A stretch of DNA of 64,000 nucleotides from Pseudanabaena sp. BC1403 (GCF_002914585.1 NZ_PDDM01000002.1:248001-312000), one strand, 5' to 3'; numbered from the stretch's first letter, positions 49,363 through 60,523 are shown. Made by a program: numbers and translations. The notes: generated from the letters alone by a model not told the origin.

Positions 49363-51102
49363 ATGAATGAAAAATCCACTTCACAGTTCTCTAAATATCG
49401 GATCTTGGGTTTAGTTGGCAGGGGGCAATTTGGCAAGGTTTTGTGTGCACGGATGCGAGATACAGGTAAATTGGTCGCGCTTAAGGAACTAGAGCACAAG
49501 CGATTTCCCACTAGTAAGCTCTTACGCGAACTACGGTTTCTGTTGACTTTACAGCATGAAAATATTGTTACTTGTACTGCACTTATGCATCATCAAAATT
49601 ATCGCTATTTGGTGATGGACTACTGCGAGGGCGGGACATTAAGGGATCTAATGAACCATAGCAAGACATTATCAGTGCAGCAATGTTTAGATTTAATTAA
49701 TGAGATTCTGCTGGGCTTAGAACATGCCCACGGGGAAAATATTATTCATTGCGATATCAAGCCTGAAAATGTATTGCTAAAAATTACATCTAAGGGATGG
49801 CAAGCAAAAATTTCCGATTTTGGTATTGCTCGGCTCAGTCAAGAAATAGGAACTGATAGCAACAATACTGGTTCACCAGGATATATGGCTCCTGAACGGT
49901 TTTATGGTCAGTTTTCAGCAGGTTCAGATATTTATGCAGTTGGGATTATTTTGTATGAGCTTTTAGTTGGTAAGCGTCCTTTTTCGGGAATGCCCAATGA
50001 GCTAATGAATGCTCATTTAAATCAACGAATCAGTATTCCTGATCGATTACCCCAATCGCTTGCCAAGATTATTACGAAATCCCTCGAAAAACTACCAAAG
50101 CGCCGATACACTTCAGCTCAAGAGATGCGGCAGGATTTAGAGGCAATTCGTTCTGAAGATTTTAGCCAGATTCAAACGGGGCTTGATGCCGAGAGTTGTA
50201 CGATAGCTTTGTTTTCTCAAAAGTCTCAACATTTCGCTCAGAAAAAAACAGATTCAAAAATTATTGGGCTAGTTGGCGCAGAAAAATCTCGTTTTTATAG
50301 CACTTCTAGTTTTCTTTTGCATTGGCATAGTTTGAGCCTTGATCAATCTGAACAAATCGCTAAATCCGAATATGACATTGAGGCGATCGCATTTGCTCGT
50401 AAGACTTTATTTGCAATCACCAATCGAGTAATCTATCAGTTTGGTCAGGGCAAGCCCAAATCTTTGCATCACTCAGCGCAACCTTTTAAATGGGCAATTT
50501 CTCCTCATGGCGACTGGTTTGCCATATCTACGGGTAAGCAATTAGAAATCCGAAATTTAGTCTATAACCGAGCTATGCGCTTGGAGTTTGCCACTAGAGA
50601 CTTAAGTTGCATTATTGCCTTCGATCAACATCATTTGTTAGCGATCGCCAATAAGCCAGAGACTAATGAAAGTCGGGCGATCGTCATTTCTCGCCGCTGT
50701 AATGTCATGTATCGATTGGCTTTGCCCATAGAGATCGCTTCTGGAATTGCGACATTTACACACAATCGCGTACTACTGCTAGAAGCGGGTAATCATAAAA
50801 ATATCTTTTTGCTCGATCTCACCCCTTATCGGCTTATACGGATTCCCCTAGAGTACGCAGCCTTAATCATGGTAGCAACGCCTTGGGGATATGCGATTAC
50901 GGCTAATTACAATGATAATCAGACTATTTTGATGTTGTTGGATTTGCGCGGTAATAATATTAACAACTTGATTATTGATGGCGAAGTAACGGCGATCGCG
51001 CCAGTTGACATTAATTTATTAGCGATCGCCACTTCAGAAATATCTGGTTATAAGCTTTATGTGATCAATCTTAAAAAGCTAGAAGTTGATCTTGTCTTTT
51101 AA
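49363..51102 (+). CDS. Ser/Thr protein kinase with C-terminal propeller-like region
   Basis: A 579-residue cytosolic Hanks-type kinase. Kinase domain about 11-265: glycine loop LVGRGQFGKV, catalytic Lys in LVALKELEH, catalytic loop IIHCDIKPENVLL (Cys replaces the usual Arg of HRD), DFGIARL, and GSPGYMAPE. After a short linker, residues about 300-579 form a beta-rich region with repeated strands ending in short hydrophobic-acidic turns (AISPHGDWFAISTGKQLEIRNL), like a WD or PQQ-type beta-propeller. No membrane helix. Targets unknown. Single gene with its own terminator. Confidence 0.88.
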   Translation: MNEKSTSQFSKYRILGLVGRGQFGKVLCARMRDTGKLVALKELEHKRFPTSKLLRELRFLLTLQHENIVTCTALMHHQNYRYLVMDYCEGGTLRDLMNHSKTLSVQQCLDLINEILLGLEHAHGENIIHCDIKPENVLLKITSKGWQAKISDFGIARLSQEIGTDSNNTGSPGYMAPERFYGQFSAGSDIYAVGIILYELLVGKRPFSGMPNELMNAHLNQRISIPDRLPQSLAKIITKSLEKLPKRRYTSAQEMRQDLEAIRSEDFSQIQTGLDAESCTIALFSQKSQHFAQKKTDSKIIGLVGAEKSRFYSTSSFLLHWHSLSLDQSEQIAKSEYDIEAIAFARKTLFAITNRVIYQFGQGKPKSLHHSAQPFKWAISPHGDWFAISTGKQLEIRNLVYNRAMRLEFATRDLSCIIAFDQHHLLAIANKPETNESRAIVISRRCNVMYRLALPIEIASGIATFTHNRVLLLEAGNHKNIFLLDLTPYRLIRIPLEYAALIMVATPWGYAITANYNDNQTILMLLDLRGNNINNLIIDGEVTAIAPVDINLLAIATSEISGYKLYVINLKKLEVDLVF

Positions 51103-51105
51103 AAC

Positions 51106-51137
51106 AAAAAAGGCGGCGCTATGCGCCGCTTTTTTTT
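51106..51137. terminator. Bidirectional terminator between kinase gene and rne
   Basis: A stem built on GGCGGCGC / GCGCCGC with a TAT loop, A-tract left and T-tract right, between converging genes. Confidence 0.85.
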
Positions 51138-53406
51138 AGATTTGTGAAGCGGAGGATCGCTTACGTCGTGAAGCTTCAGGAGATTGAATTGGCACAAATT
51201 CCTTGGAGGCTTCTGACGGCTCACCTCTTAGATCAGAATTTTCATCTGTATCTGCTGAATCAAGGGATTGCGCCCTATTCACCCTCAAAATTACTCCGTT
51301 AGAAGTGCCATTAGTCTTTACAGGGCTGCTGACTGGACTGCTGTTTAACACTTCAGATGGTAACTCGGTAATTTCTGATTCTACAAATCTTTCCTCAAAG
51401 TCATCTTCTCGATCTGCCGAATTATTTGTTTCAGCGGTTGAATCAAATCCTGATTCTGAGCTTGATTCATTATTTGATTCTGCACTAGATCGTAGGTTGC
51501 CCATATTATTAGCAATCTTAGGAGCTTGACCTGGCAAAGCAACTGTCACAATTACATTGCGCGGATCTTTAACTTCGCGATCAAGCAATACCAAGGGAGA
51601 AACGCCAATTAGGGAATAGACATCTTGCTCTTCTTCGGTCATCTCCACCACAATTAACTCTGGTGGCTCAATGACTTTGGTGCGAATTTCGCGCTTATTA
51701 GGACGCTCAGGTAAATTTTCAGCAATAACTACAGGTGCAGCATCAGTTACTTCAACCAATTCTTCGCTTGGTTCTGCGATCGCTTTAGTTGCAGGAATGT
51801 TGCTAGCAATATTGGGCAAAGACAATTTCGCTGGAACAGATCGATCAACGACAATTTCACGTTCAACGCGGGGCTCAAAACGTGGCTCAATTAATGGTTC
51901 AATGCGCGGCTCAAAGCGCGATCGCACATCTACAACAGGAGCAACTTTTTCTGGCTCACGAGACTCGCGTGAATCCTTGTTAAGCATCGCCCGCTTACCG
52001 CGTCTACGCAAATTCCCACGCTCTTGATAGCTCGGATGGTTTACTAAATTAGGTTCCAGCCCACCACCCAAATCAGAATCTCCATCTTCATACTCAGAGG
52101 TAAAATCAAGCTGATTAGATTGCTTCGATTCCCAAGTCCGTGATGTCGCATCAACAGGTTGTCCTGCTGCTTCCCCAGGTAAATGCATTAAATGTCCTAA
52201 GCCACCACAGGTAGAGCAAGGACGACCAAACAATTCATAGATGCTTTGACCTTGACGCTTACGTGTCAGCTCCACTAGCCCCAACTCCGTAAGCTGAGCA
52301 ATTTGAGGACGAGATTTGTCCGATTTCAAAGATTTATTAAAATGTTCAAGGAGCTGTAATTGATCGCGGCGAGTGTCCATATCAATGAAGTCCACCACAA
52401 TTACGCCAGCAATATTTCGTAGGCGCACTTGACGAGCAATCTCTACAGCAGCTTCACAGTTTGTCCACAGCACCGTTTCGCGGGAGGTTTGGGATTTGGT
52501 AAATGAGCCAGAGTTAACATCAATTACGGTTAAGGCTTCAGTTGGCTCAATAATAATGTAGCCACCACTGGGCAGATCAACTCTAGGCTTGAGTGCCTCA
52601 CGAATGCCAGCATTAACCCGAAAGTATTCTAAAATTGGTGTACGTTCACGATGATGATCCAACATCAAACCGCTAGGAATTTTGCCATCACCCCAGCCCA
52701 GCAAATGTTGTTTAATGCGGCGTAGACCATCACTAGTATCGGTAACGATCCGATTAACTTCAGTGCTATACAGGTCTCGTAAAACCCGTTGGACAAAATC
52801 TCGTTCGCGATCGAGCAAAGTCGGCTGGCGCGTAGTGGCGACATCTTGCTGAATGCCTTCCCACTGGCGTTGCAAATTATCGAGATCTTCAATAATCTGC
52901 TCCTCAGGCATTCCGTCTGCCTCAGTGCGTACCAAAATACCCATACCCGCTGGTTTAACCAAAATGGCAAGGGCGCGCAGACGATTACGCTCCGCCTCAC
53001 TGCGAATGCGGCGGGATAGGTTTACGCCACGCCCAAAGGGCAATAGCACCACATAGCGACCTGGTAAGGAGATATTTCCAGTTAAGCGGGGACCTTTGTT
53101 ACCCGTTGGCTCTTTCATTACCTGCACAAGCACACGCTGTTGCGGTACGACTAGATCGCTGATCGAACCAGACGATCGTCGCATTTTCAAAGGCCCAAGG
53201 TCAGTTATGTGAATAAACCCATTGCGATCGCCGTCACCAATATTTACAAACGCCGCATCAATACTAGTTAAAACATTTTCGACAACGCCCAAGTAAACAT
53301 CCCCAACTTGGTGAGTTCCTGCGGCAACAACAATTTCTTCAATTTGATCTTCGCTAAATACAGCAGCAATTCGATACTGCTCGGCAATAATTATTTGCTT
53401 TGGCAT
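51136..53406 (-). CDS. rne: Ribonuclease E/G
   Basis: Main endoribonuclease of cyanobacterial mRNA decay and rRNA/tRNA processing. The 756-residue protein has the N-terminal catalytic half: S1 domain (about 35-125, GDVYLGVVENVLTSIDAAFV), 5' sensor region, DNase-I-like subdomain with VIDVNSGSFTKS and VVDFIDMD, and the zinc-link CSTCGGLGH (about 395-405). The C-terminal 330 residues are disordered and charged, as in cyanobacteria. They end SRRKRSSASQI, close to the Arg-rich tail that binds polynucleotide phosphorylase in Anabaena RNase E. The long gap upstream may be a regulated 5' leader. Confidence 0.93.
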   Translation of the reverse strand: MPKQIIIAEQYRIAAVFSEDQIEEIVVAAGTHQVGDVYLGVVENVLTSIDAAFVNIGDGDRNGFIHITDLGPLKMRRSSGSISDLVVPQQRVLVQVMKEPTGNKGPRLTGNISLPGRYVVLLPFGRGVNLSRRIRSEAERNRLRALAILVKPAGMGILVRTEADGMPEEQIIEDLDNLQRQWEGIQQDVATTRQPTLLDRERDFVQRVLRDLYSTEVNRIVTDTSDGLRRIKQHLLGWGDGKIPSGLMLDHHRERTPILEYFRVNAGIREALKPRVDLPSGGYIIIEPTEALTVIDVNSGSFTKSQTSRETVLWTNCEAAVEIARQVRLRNIAGVIVVDFIDMDTRRDQLQLLEHFNKSLKSDKSRPQIAQLTELGLVELTRKRQGQSIYELFGRPCSTCGGLGHLMHLPGEAAGQPVDATSRTWESKQSNQLDFTSEYEDGDSDLGGGLEPNLVNHPSYQERGNLRRRGKRAMLNKDSRESREPEKVAPVVDVRSRFEPRIEPLIEPRFEPRVEREIVVDRSVPAKLSLPNIASNIPATKAIAEPSEELVEVTDAAPVVIAENLPERPNKREIRTKVIEPPELIVVEMTEEEQDVYSLIGVSPLVLLDREVKDPRNVIVTVALPGQAPKIANNMGNLRSSAESNNESSSESGFDSTAETNNSADREDDFEERFVESEITELPSEVLNSSPVSSPVKTNGTSNGVILRVNRAQSLDSADTDENSDLRGEPSEASKEFVPIQSPEASRRKRSSASQI

Positions 53407-54086
53407 TCAATTTCCTCAGAATTTCTTCGATTCAAGAGAGCCAGCCTAAGAACTTAACTGAAAAAATTTTTTCTAAACTTCATATAAAAATATTAAAAAA
53501 AACATCTTTCAAACCCTTTATTTAAGTAAATCGGCATAATTAAAACTCAGAATCAAAACCTATGATGCCCGCTGCGCGAACGGCACAGGTTTTGGCTTTT
53601 TATATTTAATTGCGCCTACTTAAACAGACTCAAAGAGTCTTTATAGGGGCTTCACAACAGAACATACCAATAACGAAAACAAGAAAAAAATTTCGATTGC
53701 AACCTGCCTCTATCGTCAACCAACTACTTAGCTATGTACCGAAGCTAGTAATTAGTCGCTGTGCCTGCTCTGACATCACGATAACGAGACATATTGCTTT
53801 GTATGGAAAATTGGTGGGGTTTCGTTAAAAGAATTAAGTTATTTCTTAGACTGGCTTTTATTAGACTATCTAAAAGGTGCTTACACCATTTGCCTAAAGC
53901 ATTCAGCCTGTAGGTAAAACAGCGTACTTGATGATTCAAGTTTATGATTATGGTTTGTAAGCTCGATCGCTTAACTAGCAGCTAGATGCGTTTTAGCTAG
54001 CAGCCAGCTTAAGCCTATCGTAGTATTATAGCGCAGCTTTGAGCGTAACTATTTCTTAATAGTGTTTTAATATTGATAGTTATGTT
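53407..54086. other. 680-bp gene-free region upstream of rne and the phosphatase gene
   Basis: Divergent promoter region. No convincing gene: the 72-codon frame at 53610 lacks a ribosome-binding site and family features. The side next to rne is AT-rich and may encode the long autoregulatory 5' leader expected of an rne gene. I see no strong inverted repeat. Confidence 0.5.
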
Positions 54087-55490
54087 GTGGATACGGCTGC
54101 GCTGTATTCCCGACTTGAAAATAAAGAAAATGAGGGTAAGGTTCTGAGTACGCGAGTAGTTATCGTCCGTCACGGTGAGAGTAATTTCAACATCTTAAGC
54201 AAAATCCAAGGAAGGGGTAATTATGATCGCCCAGAATTGCAGTCTGTCTTGACCGACAAGGGCAAACAGCAAGCTAAGCTCGCGGGAAAAGCTCTGGCTA
54301 ACCTAAGTATCGATGCTGCCTACGCGAGTCCTTTAGTCCGCGCTCAGCATACCGCCAGACTCATTTTGGCCGAGAATTTTAATCCACCTGAGTTAGTTGC
54401 TACTGAAGGTCTATTGGAGATTGATCTTAGCGAGTGGGAATCGATGATTTCTCGTGACGTTAAAGAGCAGTTTCCTGAAAAATATCATCTCTGGCAAAAT
54501 GAGCCAGAGAAATTTCAGTTAGGCGATCGCTACCCAATTCTCGACTTATTTGAACAGGCCAAAACTCTATGGTCAGAAATTTTACCTAAACACCAAGGTA
54601 AAACGATTTTACTAGTGGGGCACAGTGGTATTAATCGCGCTTTGATTTGTTCGGCGATCGGTATTCCAGTTAGCCTTTATCACAATATTCAGCAAGTCAA
54701 CTGCGCTATTAGTATCCTTAATTTTCAAGGTGCAAGCATCGCTGACGGGGTACAACTTGAATCCCTCAATCTCGCCAGCCATCTTGAGGATATTTCAGGC
54801 TCACCATTACCTCCTGTTAAGAAAAATCACAACGGGCCACGTTTATTGCTAGTCCGTCACGGTGAAACTGAGTGGAATCGCCAAAAACGTTTTCAAGGAC
54901 AAATCGATGTGCCACTTAATAATAATGGTCATGCTCAAGCTAGACGCGCCAGTGAATTTCTAGCAAAGGTTAAAATCGATAAAGCCTTTAGCAGCCCCAT
55001 GCTGCGACCTAAAGATACTGCTTTAGAAATTTTAAACAAGCATCCCCAGATCAAGCTTGAGCTTTTTGATGAACTCAAAGAAATTTCCCATGGCTTATGG
55101 GAGGGCAAATTTGAGCATGAAATCGAGGCTGAGTTTGCGGGGCAACTGGCTCTCTGGCAAGCTCAGCCCGAAACCGTACAAATGCCTGAGGGCGAGAATT
55201 TGCAAGAAGTATGGGATCGGGTAGCGATCGTTTGGCAAAAAATTGTCGATTCGGTTCCTGCTGGTGAAACTGCTCTAGTTGTCGCCCATGATGCTGTAAA
55301 CAAAGCGATTCTTTGTCTATTATTTGACTTTACACCTGAACAATTTTGGGTCTTTAAACAAGGAAATGGTGGAGTAAGTGTAATCGATTATCCTCAAGGT
55401 GCAAAGGGTTCTCCAGTTCTACAGTCTGGGAATATTACCACTCACTTATCTGAGGGTGTGCTCGATCGCACCGCCGCAGGCGCTCTTTAA
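54087..55490 (+). CDS. Double-domain histidine phosphatase (phosphoglycerate mutase-like)
   Basis: A 467-residue fusion of two histidine-phosphatase domains. Domain 1 (about 20-215) has VVIVRHGESNFN and TILLVGHSGINRALI; domain 2 (about 245-445) has LLVRHGETEWNRQKRFQGQ and ALVVAHDAVNKAIL. Both keep the RHG phospho-His motif, the second is the more canonical. Cyanobacterial members of this type have been linked to phosphoserine phosphatase activity, but substrate is not evident here. The start is a GTG at 54087, with no clear ribosome-binding site, so a later start before STRVVIV is possible. Confidence 0.87.
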   Translation: MDTAALYSRLENKENEGKVLSTRVVIVRHGESNFNILSKIQGRGNYDRPELQSVLTDKGKQQAKLAGKALANLSIDAAYASPLVRAQHTARLILAENFNPPELVATEGLLEIDLSEWESMISRDVKEQFPEKYHLWQNEPEKFQLGDRYPILDLFEQAKTLWSEILPKHQGKTILLVGHSGINRALICSAIGIPVSLYHNIQQVNCAISILNFQGASIADGVQLESLNLASHLEDISGSPLPPVKKNHNGPRLLLVRHGETEWNRQKRFQGQIDVPLNNNGHAQARRASEFLAKVKIDKAFSSPMLRPKDTALEILNKHPQIKLELFDELKEISHGLWEGKFEHEIEAEFAGQLALWQAQPETVQMPEGENLQEVWDRVAIVWQKIVDSVPAGETALVVAHDAVNKAILCLLFDFTPEQFWVFKQGNGGVSVIDYPQGAKGSPVLQSGNITTHLSEGVLDRTAAGAL

Positions 55491-55507
55491 ATATAATTGA
55501 AGCCAAT

Positions 55508-55563
55508 AAAACTAATTCTGGTTTTTGCTGCGCCTAAGTTGCAGCAAAAACCAGAATTAGTTT
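55508..55563 (+). terminator. 24-bp hairpin terminator of the phosphatase gene
   Basis: AAACTAATTCTGGTTTTTGC and three more bases pair exactly with the complement over a 9-nt loop, followed by TTTCTT. Confidence 0.85.
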
Positions 55564-55679
55564 CTTAATGAGAATTGCTGCACCATTTACTTCAAACCTT
55601 AAGAGAGACGCATTTTCTGCTAATTTGGTGTAAAGGATTTTTCTTAGTATCTTGTTTTAGTATTCGGAGTTTAAATAAA

Positions 55680-55868
55680 GTGACTATTCTATTCCAACTT
55701 TTATTGGCAGCTTTCGTCTTGTTTTCCTTCGTTTTGGTGATTGGTGTACCTGTAGCTTACGCATCCCCTAGCTCTTGGAACCAAACAAAACCTCTTTTAT
55801 TTCTTGGCTCTCTAATTTGGTTAGCATTCGTAATTGTCATAGGCATTTTGAACGCTTTTGTAGCTTAG
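55680..55868 (+). CDS. psbZ: Photosystem II protein PsbZ (Ycf9)
   Basis: A 62-residue thylakoid protein with two membrane helices that stabilises the PSII-antenna contact. It starts at a GTG ([20 protein letters not shown]) and includes the conserved [10 protein letters not shown] and [23 protein letters not shown]. The open frame extends upstream to 55575, but that part is not family-like; the length from GTG matches PsbZ exactly. GGAG lies 10 bp before the start. Followed by ribH, a common cyanobacterial order. Confidence 0.95.
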   Translation: MTILFQLLLAAFVLFSFVLVIGVPVAYASPSSWNQTKPLLFLGSLIWLAFVIVIGILNAFVA

Positions 55869-55890
55869 ATATAGCCAATAACCCCAGAAC

Positions 55891-55931
55891 AAACTTCCAA
55901 AAATCCAGCTCAGCAAGATTTTTGGAAGTTT
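55891..55931 (+). terminator. Hairpin between psbZ and ribH
   Basis: AAACTTCCAAAAATC pairs exactly with its complement over an 11-nt loop, ending in T/C-rich sequence. It would end the short, strongly expressed psbZ transcript. Confidence 0.75.
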
Positions 55932-55973
55932 CTCCTTTGATTAATTATTTGAAAATCGCTATAAATTAACTCT

Positions 55974-56462
55974 ATGACCGTTTTTGAAGGTAGCTTTACT
56001 AATACAGACAGTTTGCGCTTTGCGATCGTCGTAGCGCGGTTTAATGACCTGATCGTCGGTAAGCTTCTGCAAGGATGTCAAGATTCACTCCTGAGACATG
56101 GTGTTGATGTCTCGGAGACGGGCAGCCAAGTTGATTATGCTTGGGTTCCTGGGAGCCTAGAAATCTCGATGGTCGCAAAAGAATTAGCAACTTCGGGTCG
56201 TTATGACGCGATCATTTGCCTAGGAGCAGTCATTCGTGGGGATACCCCACATTTTGACTATGTGGCGAATGAGGTTTCTAAAGGTGTAGCCGCAACCTCT
56301 TTTCAGACTGGTGTACCGATTATTTTTGGGGTGCTAACCACAGACACGATGCAGCAGGCTCTTGAGCGTGCGGGTATTAAAGGGAATAAGGGTTGGGAGT
56401 TTGGCATGGGTGCGATCGAAATGGCTAACCTCATGCGTCAAATTCGGTCTAAGTCTGTTTAA
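55974..56462 (+). CDS. ribH: 6,7-dimethyl-8-ribityllumazine synthase
   Basis: Penultimate enzyme of riboflavin synthesis, forming an icosahedral shell or pentamers. 162 residues. Signatures: [60 protein letters not shown] (catalytic His), [21 protein letters not shown], and [16 protein letters not shown]. Normal length. Confidence 0.96.
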   Translation: MTVFEGSFTNTDSLRFAIVVARFNDLIVGKLLQGCQDSLLRHGVDVSETGSQVDYAWVPGSLEISMVAKELATSGRYDAIICLGAVIRGDTPHFDYVANEVSKGVAATSFQTGVPIIFGVLTTDTMQQALERAGIKGNKGWEFGMGAIEMANLMRQIRSKSV

Positions 56463-56476
56463 ATAATTTCACTTAT

Positions 56477-56920
56477 TTAAACTATAAATCCAGCACTTTG
56501 TCCTTGTGATGCTTGCCAACTGCGGGCATCGTAATATAAGTCTTCTAAACAAATACTATAAAGAGCATCCTTAAGCTTTCGATCAAGTCTTTGCCAAAGC
56601 GCAAATGTTACCCAATCAGAGGCGAGTTTTTCCTGTGGCTTTAGTCTGGGCAAGGGATAAGTATCTTCGCCCACCGCTGACAAAATTTCGCCTAGAGAGA
56701 TATCTTTAGGCGATCGCTTTAGCTTATATCCACCTTGCACCCCACGAACTGACTCAACTAAATCCGCTTGGCGCAGTGCCATTAAAATTTTTTCTAAATA
56801 TGGGGCAGGAATCGATTGGCGATCGCTAATTTCGCGAACTGATACAGGTTTACGTTTTGCCCAAACCACCAGATCGAGCATCGCCTTCACACTGTAATGA
56901 CCTTTTCTGGTTAGTTTCAT
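56477..56920 (-). CDS. Rrf2-family transcriptional regulator
   Basis: A 147-residue winged-helix regulator: MKLTRKGHYSVKAMLDLV, PVSVREISDRQSIPAPYLEKILMALRQADLVESVRGVQGGYKLKRSPKDISLGEIL. The three cysteines that bind an Fe-S cluster in IscR-type members are absent from the usual loop (only one Cys, in SICLEDL, further on), so it is not a classic Fe-S sensor unless liganded differently. It converges on ribH and is followed upstream by a small membrane protein gene on the same strand. Confidence 0.88.
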   Translation of the reverse strand: MKLTRKGHYSVKAMLDLVVWAKRKPVSVREISDRQSIPAPYLEKILMALRQADLVESVRGVQGGYKLKRSPKDISLGEILSAVGEDTYPLPRLKPQEKLASDWVTFALWQRLDRKLKDALYSICLEDLYYDARSWQASQGQSAGFIV

Positions 56921-56930
56921 CGGCTTGCTT

Positions 56931-56963
56931 ATCAGAACATGCTGCTTCGCAGCATGTTCTGAT
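56931..56963. terminator. 15-bp perfect hairpin before the Rrf2 gene
   Basis: ATCAGAACATGCTGC and its complement with a TTC loop, between the small minus-strand gene at 56978 and the Rrf2 gene. It likely ends the former's transcript. Confidence 0.7.
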
Positions 56964-56977
56964 TTTTTCTGGCTTTT

Positions 56978-57139
56978 TTAAGTTTGCAAAAATTCTTGAA
57001 TAATCGAAGACAAATCGACAGGAGCAGGCAACATTTCACCGCCGCGCCAATCTAGTACTTGTACCAAAATCAAATAGCCCACACCCAAAATTACGGCGAC
57101 AACGCCTGTCAAAACTGATATCCATTGCGATCGCAGCAT
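56978..57139 (-). CDS. Small single-helix membrane protein, 53 residues
   Basis: A short gene that starts MLRSQWISVLTGVVAVILG. One membrane helix (about 8-28), then VLDWRGGEMLPAPVDLSSII and a short tail. The charged RGGE followed by MLPAPVD looks like a conserved cyanobacterial signature, and the layout (short basic N-terminus, one helix, soluble tail) is that of small thylakoid or plasma-membrane proteins. It lies 15 bp upstream of a hairpin and 58 bp before the Rrf2 gene. Function unknown. Confidence 0.65.
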   Translation of the reverse strand: MLRSQWISVLTGVVAVILGVGYLILVQVLDWRGGEMLPAPVDLSSIIQEFLQT

Positions 57140-57518
57140 AAGTAAATCTAAATATATTTAAGTAAAAAAATCAGATCAAAAATCTAAGGAAATCTATGAA
57201 TTAGCAAAAACATCCTGACTAACTGCTATTATCCCTCTTGAAATATCTTTAATCACTGATATTTAAGTAGAACCTGATTTAGGTAAAACTTACAGTAATT
57301 TGCATTGATTAATGACAGATTTCCTGAGAAAGCTCTCCATTGCAGAACTTTCTCAGGAAATCTGTGAGATTAGTGAATCTGCAAACTGCTATATATCAAT
57401 TAAAGCTCTATTTTGATAGGAACAAACTTTTTCAATCCTTCGTCCTAACACTTGAACATAAAGACACAGACTTTTTTAAGTCATGTGCAGATTCAAGTCC
57501 AGTAGGAGCAAGTAATTG
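57140..57518. other. Divergent promoter region before sigG
   Basis: No gene seen. It contains an 18-bp inverted repeat (57315-57365) and the sigG leader with AGGAG about 11 bp before the ATG. Confidence 0.5.
57315..57365. repeat. 18-bp inverted repeat upstream of sigG
   Basis: ACAGATTTCCTGAGAAAG and its exact complement with a 15-nt loop, about 150 bp before the sigma gene; it may be regulatory. Confidence 0.7.
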
Positions 57519-58178
57519 ATGAGTTATAGCCTATCTTGGTCAACCAGCATCGGAGGGTACGCGCCCTCCAACTCCGTGTCCGTTGATAAGCTCCCCATCG
57601 TTGAATTGGTGCAACTGTGCCAAACTGAAGCGCAAACCAGCAGGTCTGCGTTTGCAGAACTCATGCGACGTAATCAATCCTATGTCGATCAAGTTTTGTA
57701 TAAACTTGCTCCTGACTGGCAAGATCGCGCTGATCTTGCTCAAGAAGTCTGGTTGCGCGTATATCGTAATATCAAGCGCTTACAAGAACCTGAAAAGTTT
57801 CGTGGTTGGCTGAGTCGGATTGCTACCAACTTGTTTTATGACGAGTTGCGCAAACGGAAGCGAGTTGGTAGCTCAGTTTCCCTCGACGCACCATTTATGT
57901 CTGGTGATGGTGATGAAATGACTTGGGATTTGCCTAGCGCTGCCCCTAGTCCAATAGACAATATGTCTACGCAAGAGTTTTATGAACAACTTCGTAAGGC
58001 TATTCAAGATTTACCTTCTAGCTTCCGTGAAACCATCGTGTTAAGGGAAATCCAAGGTTTGTCCTATGAAGAGATTTCTGAATTAACAGGTGTATCGCTT
58101 GGTACAGTAAAATCACGTATAGCTAGAGCAAGATTGAAACTACAAGCGCAACTACAACCCTATTTGTCAAATATGTAA
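57519..58178 (+). CDS. sigG: ECF-type sigma factor, SigG-like
   Basis: A 219-residue group 3 (ECF) sigma factor. Region 2: FAELMRRNQSYVDQVLYKLAPD, DLAQEVWLRVYRNIKRLQEPEKFRGWLSRIATNLFYDELRKRKR. Region 4: LPSSFRETIVLREIQGLSYEEISELTGVSLGTVKSRIARAR. A flexible linker lies between. ATG 57519 is used; a TTG directly before it is less likely. SigG of Synechocystis (slr1545) is essential and is followed by a membrane anti-sigma gene, the same order as here. The symbol rests on that resemblance. Confidence 0.88.
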   Translation: MSYSLSWSTSIGGYAPSNSVSVDKLPIVELVQLCQTEAQTSRSAFAELMRRNQSYVDQVLYKLAPDWQDRADLAQEVWLRVYRNIKRLQEPEKFRGWLSRIATNLFYDELRKRKRVGSSVSLDAPFMSGDGDEMTWDLPSAAPSPIDNMSTQEFYEQLRKAIQDLPSSFRETIVLREIQGLSYEEISELTGVSLGTVKSRIARARLKLQAQLQPYLSNM

Positions 58179-58197
58179 CGAGGGGTGTATTTAAGTT

Positions 58198-58692
58198 ATG
58201 AGTGCTAACCAAATTTTTAATAGTTCTATGATTATTCCAGAGGAGCGCTTTGAGTTACTAAGTGCGTACATAGATGGCGAAGTAACTGAAGCTGAAGAGC
58301 AACTTGTCGAACAGTGGTTGTCCGATGATGCTGATTTTCGTCGCCTCTATCAACAACAATTAAAACTGCGCCAATCATTAATTGATCTACCAGTGCCTGT
58401 AGCCGCACATTCATCGGTCAAAACAGAGACTGATGTGATGATTAATCGTGTCTTTGCCGAGATTGACAAGCGATCGCAGCGTCGTAAATGGAAATTGGCG
58501 GGTATTGGCATATCCGTTGCCGCTGTAGTTGGAGTATTTGGCTCGATGTTCACATTCAACTCGGGTCATCAATTCAGCCCAGTGGCAAACAGTATCAAGT
58601 CTCCTGCTCCTACCCAAGTAAAACCAGAACCAATCTTAATTGCTATGGAAGAGCCATTGGTTCCTTTACCCAAGTCGATGAGTTCTAAATAA
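58198..58692 (+). CDS. Membrane anti-sigma factor of the SigG-like sigma
   Basis: A 164-residue protein with an anti-sigma N-terminal helical domain (ERFELLSAYIDGEVTEAEEQLVEQWLSDDADFRRLYQQQLKLRQSL) of the cyanobacterial kind, without the HxxxCxxC zinc motif. One membrane helix (about 100-118: WKLAGIGISVAAVVGVFGSM) and a short periplasmic tail rich in Pro. It follows the sigma gene by 19 bp. It should hold the sigma factor at the membrane until a signal releases it. Confidence 0.82.
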   Translation: MSANQIFNSSMIIPEERFELLSAYIDGEVTEAEEQLVEQWLSDDADFRRLYQQQLKLRQSLIDLPVPVAAHSSVKTETDVMINRVFAEIDKRSQRRKWKLAGIGISVAAVVGVFGSMFTFNSGHQFSPVANSIKSPAPTQVKPEPILIAMEEPLVPLPKSMSSK

Positions 58693-58696
58693 AACG

Positions 58697-58741
58697 AAAA
58701 AAATGGTTGCGGCGGGCTATGCCCGCCGCAACCATTTTTTT
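58697..58741 (+). terminator. 21-bp perfect hairpin terminator after the anti-sigma gene
   Basis: AAAAAAATGGTTGCGGCGGG C-arm with exact complement across TAT, then T-rich sequence. Confidence 0.85.
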
Positions 58742-58876
58742 GGGTTTTATTATTGTGAGGTGACTTATTTGTGCCGCCTCTTTTTTTGCTTGACTGACCA
58801 ATGACTCGTAAAATGAAAGCTAGCCTAAAGGTATGGGCATTTCAGTATTTAGAGCATTTACTCAGAGCATTTTTAG

Positions 58877-60520
<1,644 letters not shown>

Positions 60521-60523
<3 letters not shown>

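Noticed and set aside
53610-53828. 72-codon frame upstream of the phosphatase gene
   Set aside because: No family resemblance, no ribosome-binding site, lies in a divergent promoter region.
55575-55679. Upstream extension of psbZ to a 97-residue protein
   Set aside because: The added residues do not match PsbZ, and the GTG at 55680 gives the exact family length.
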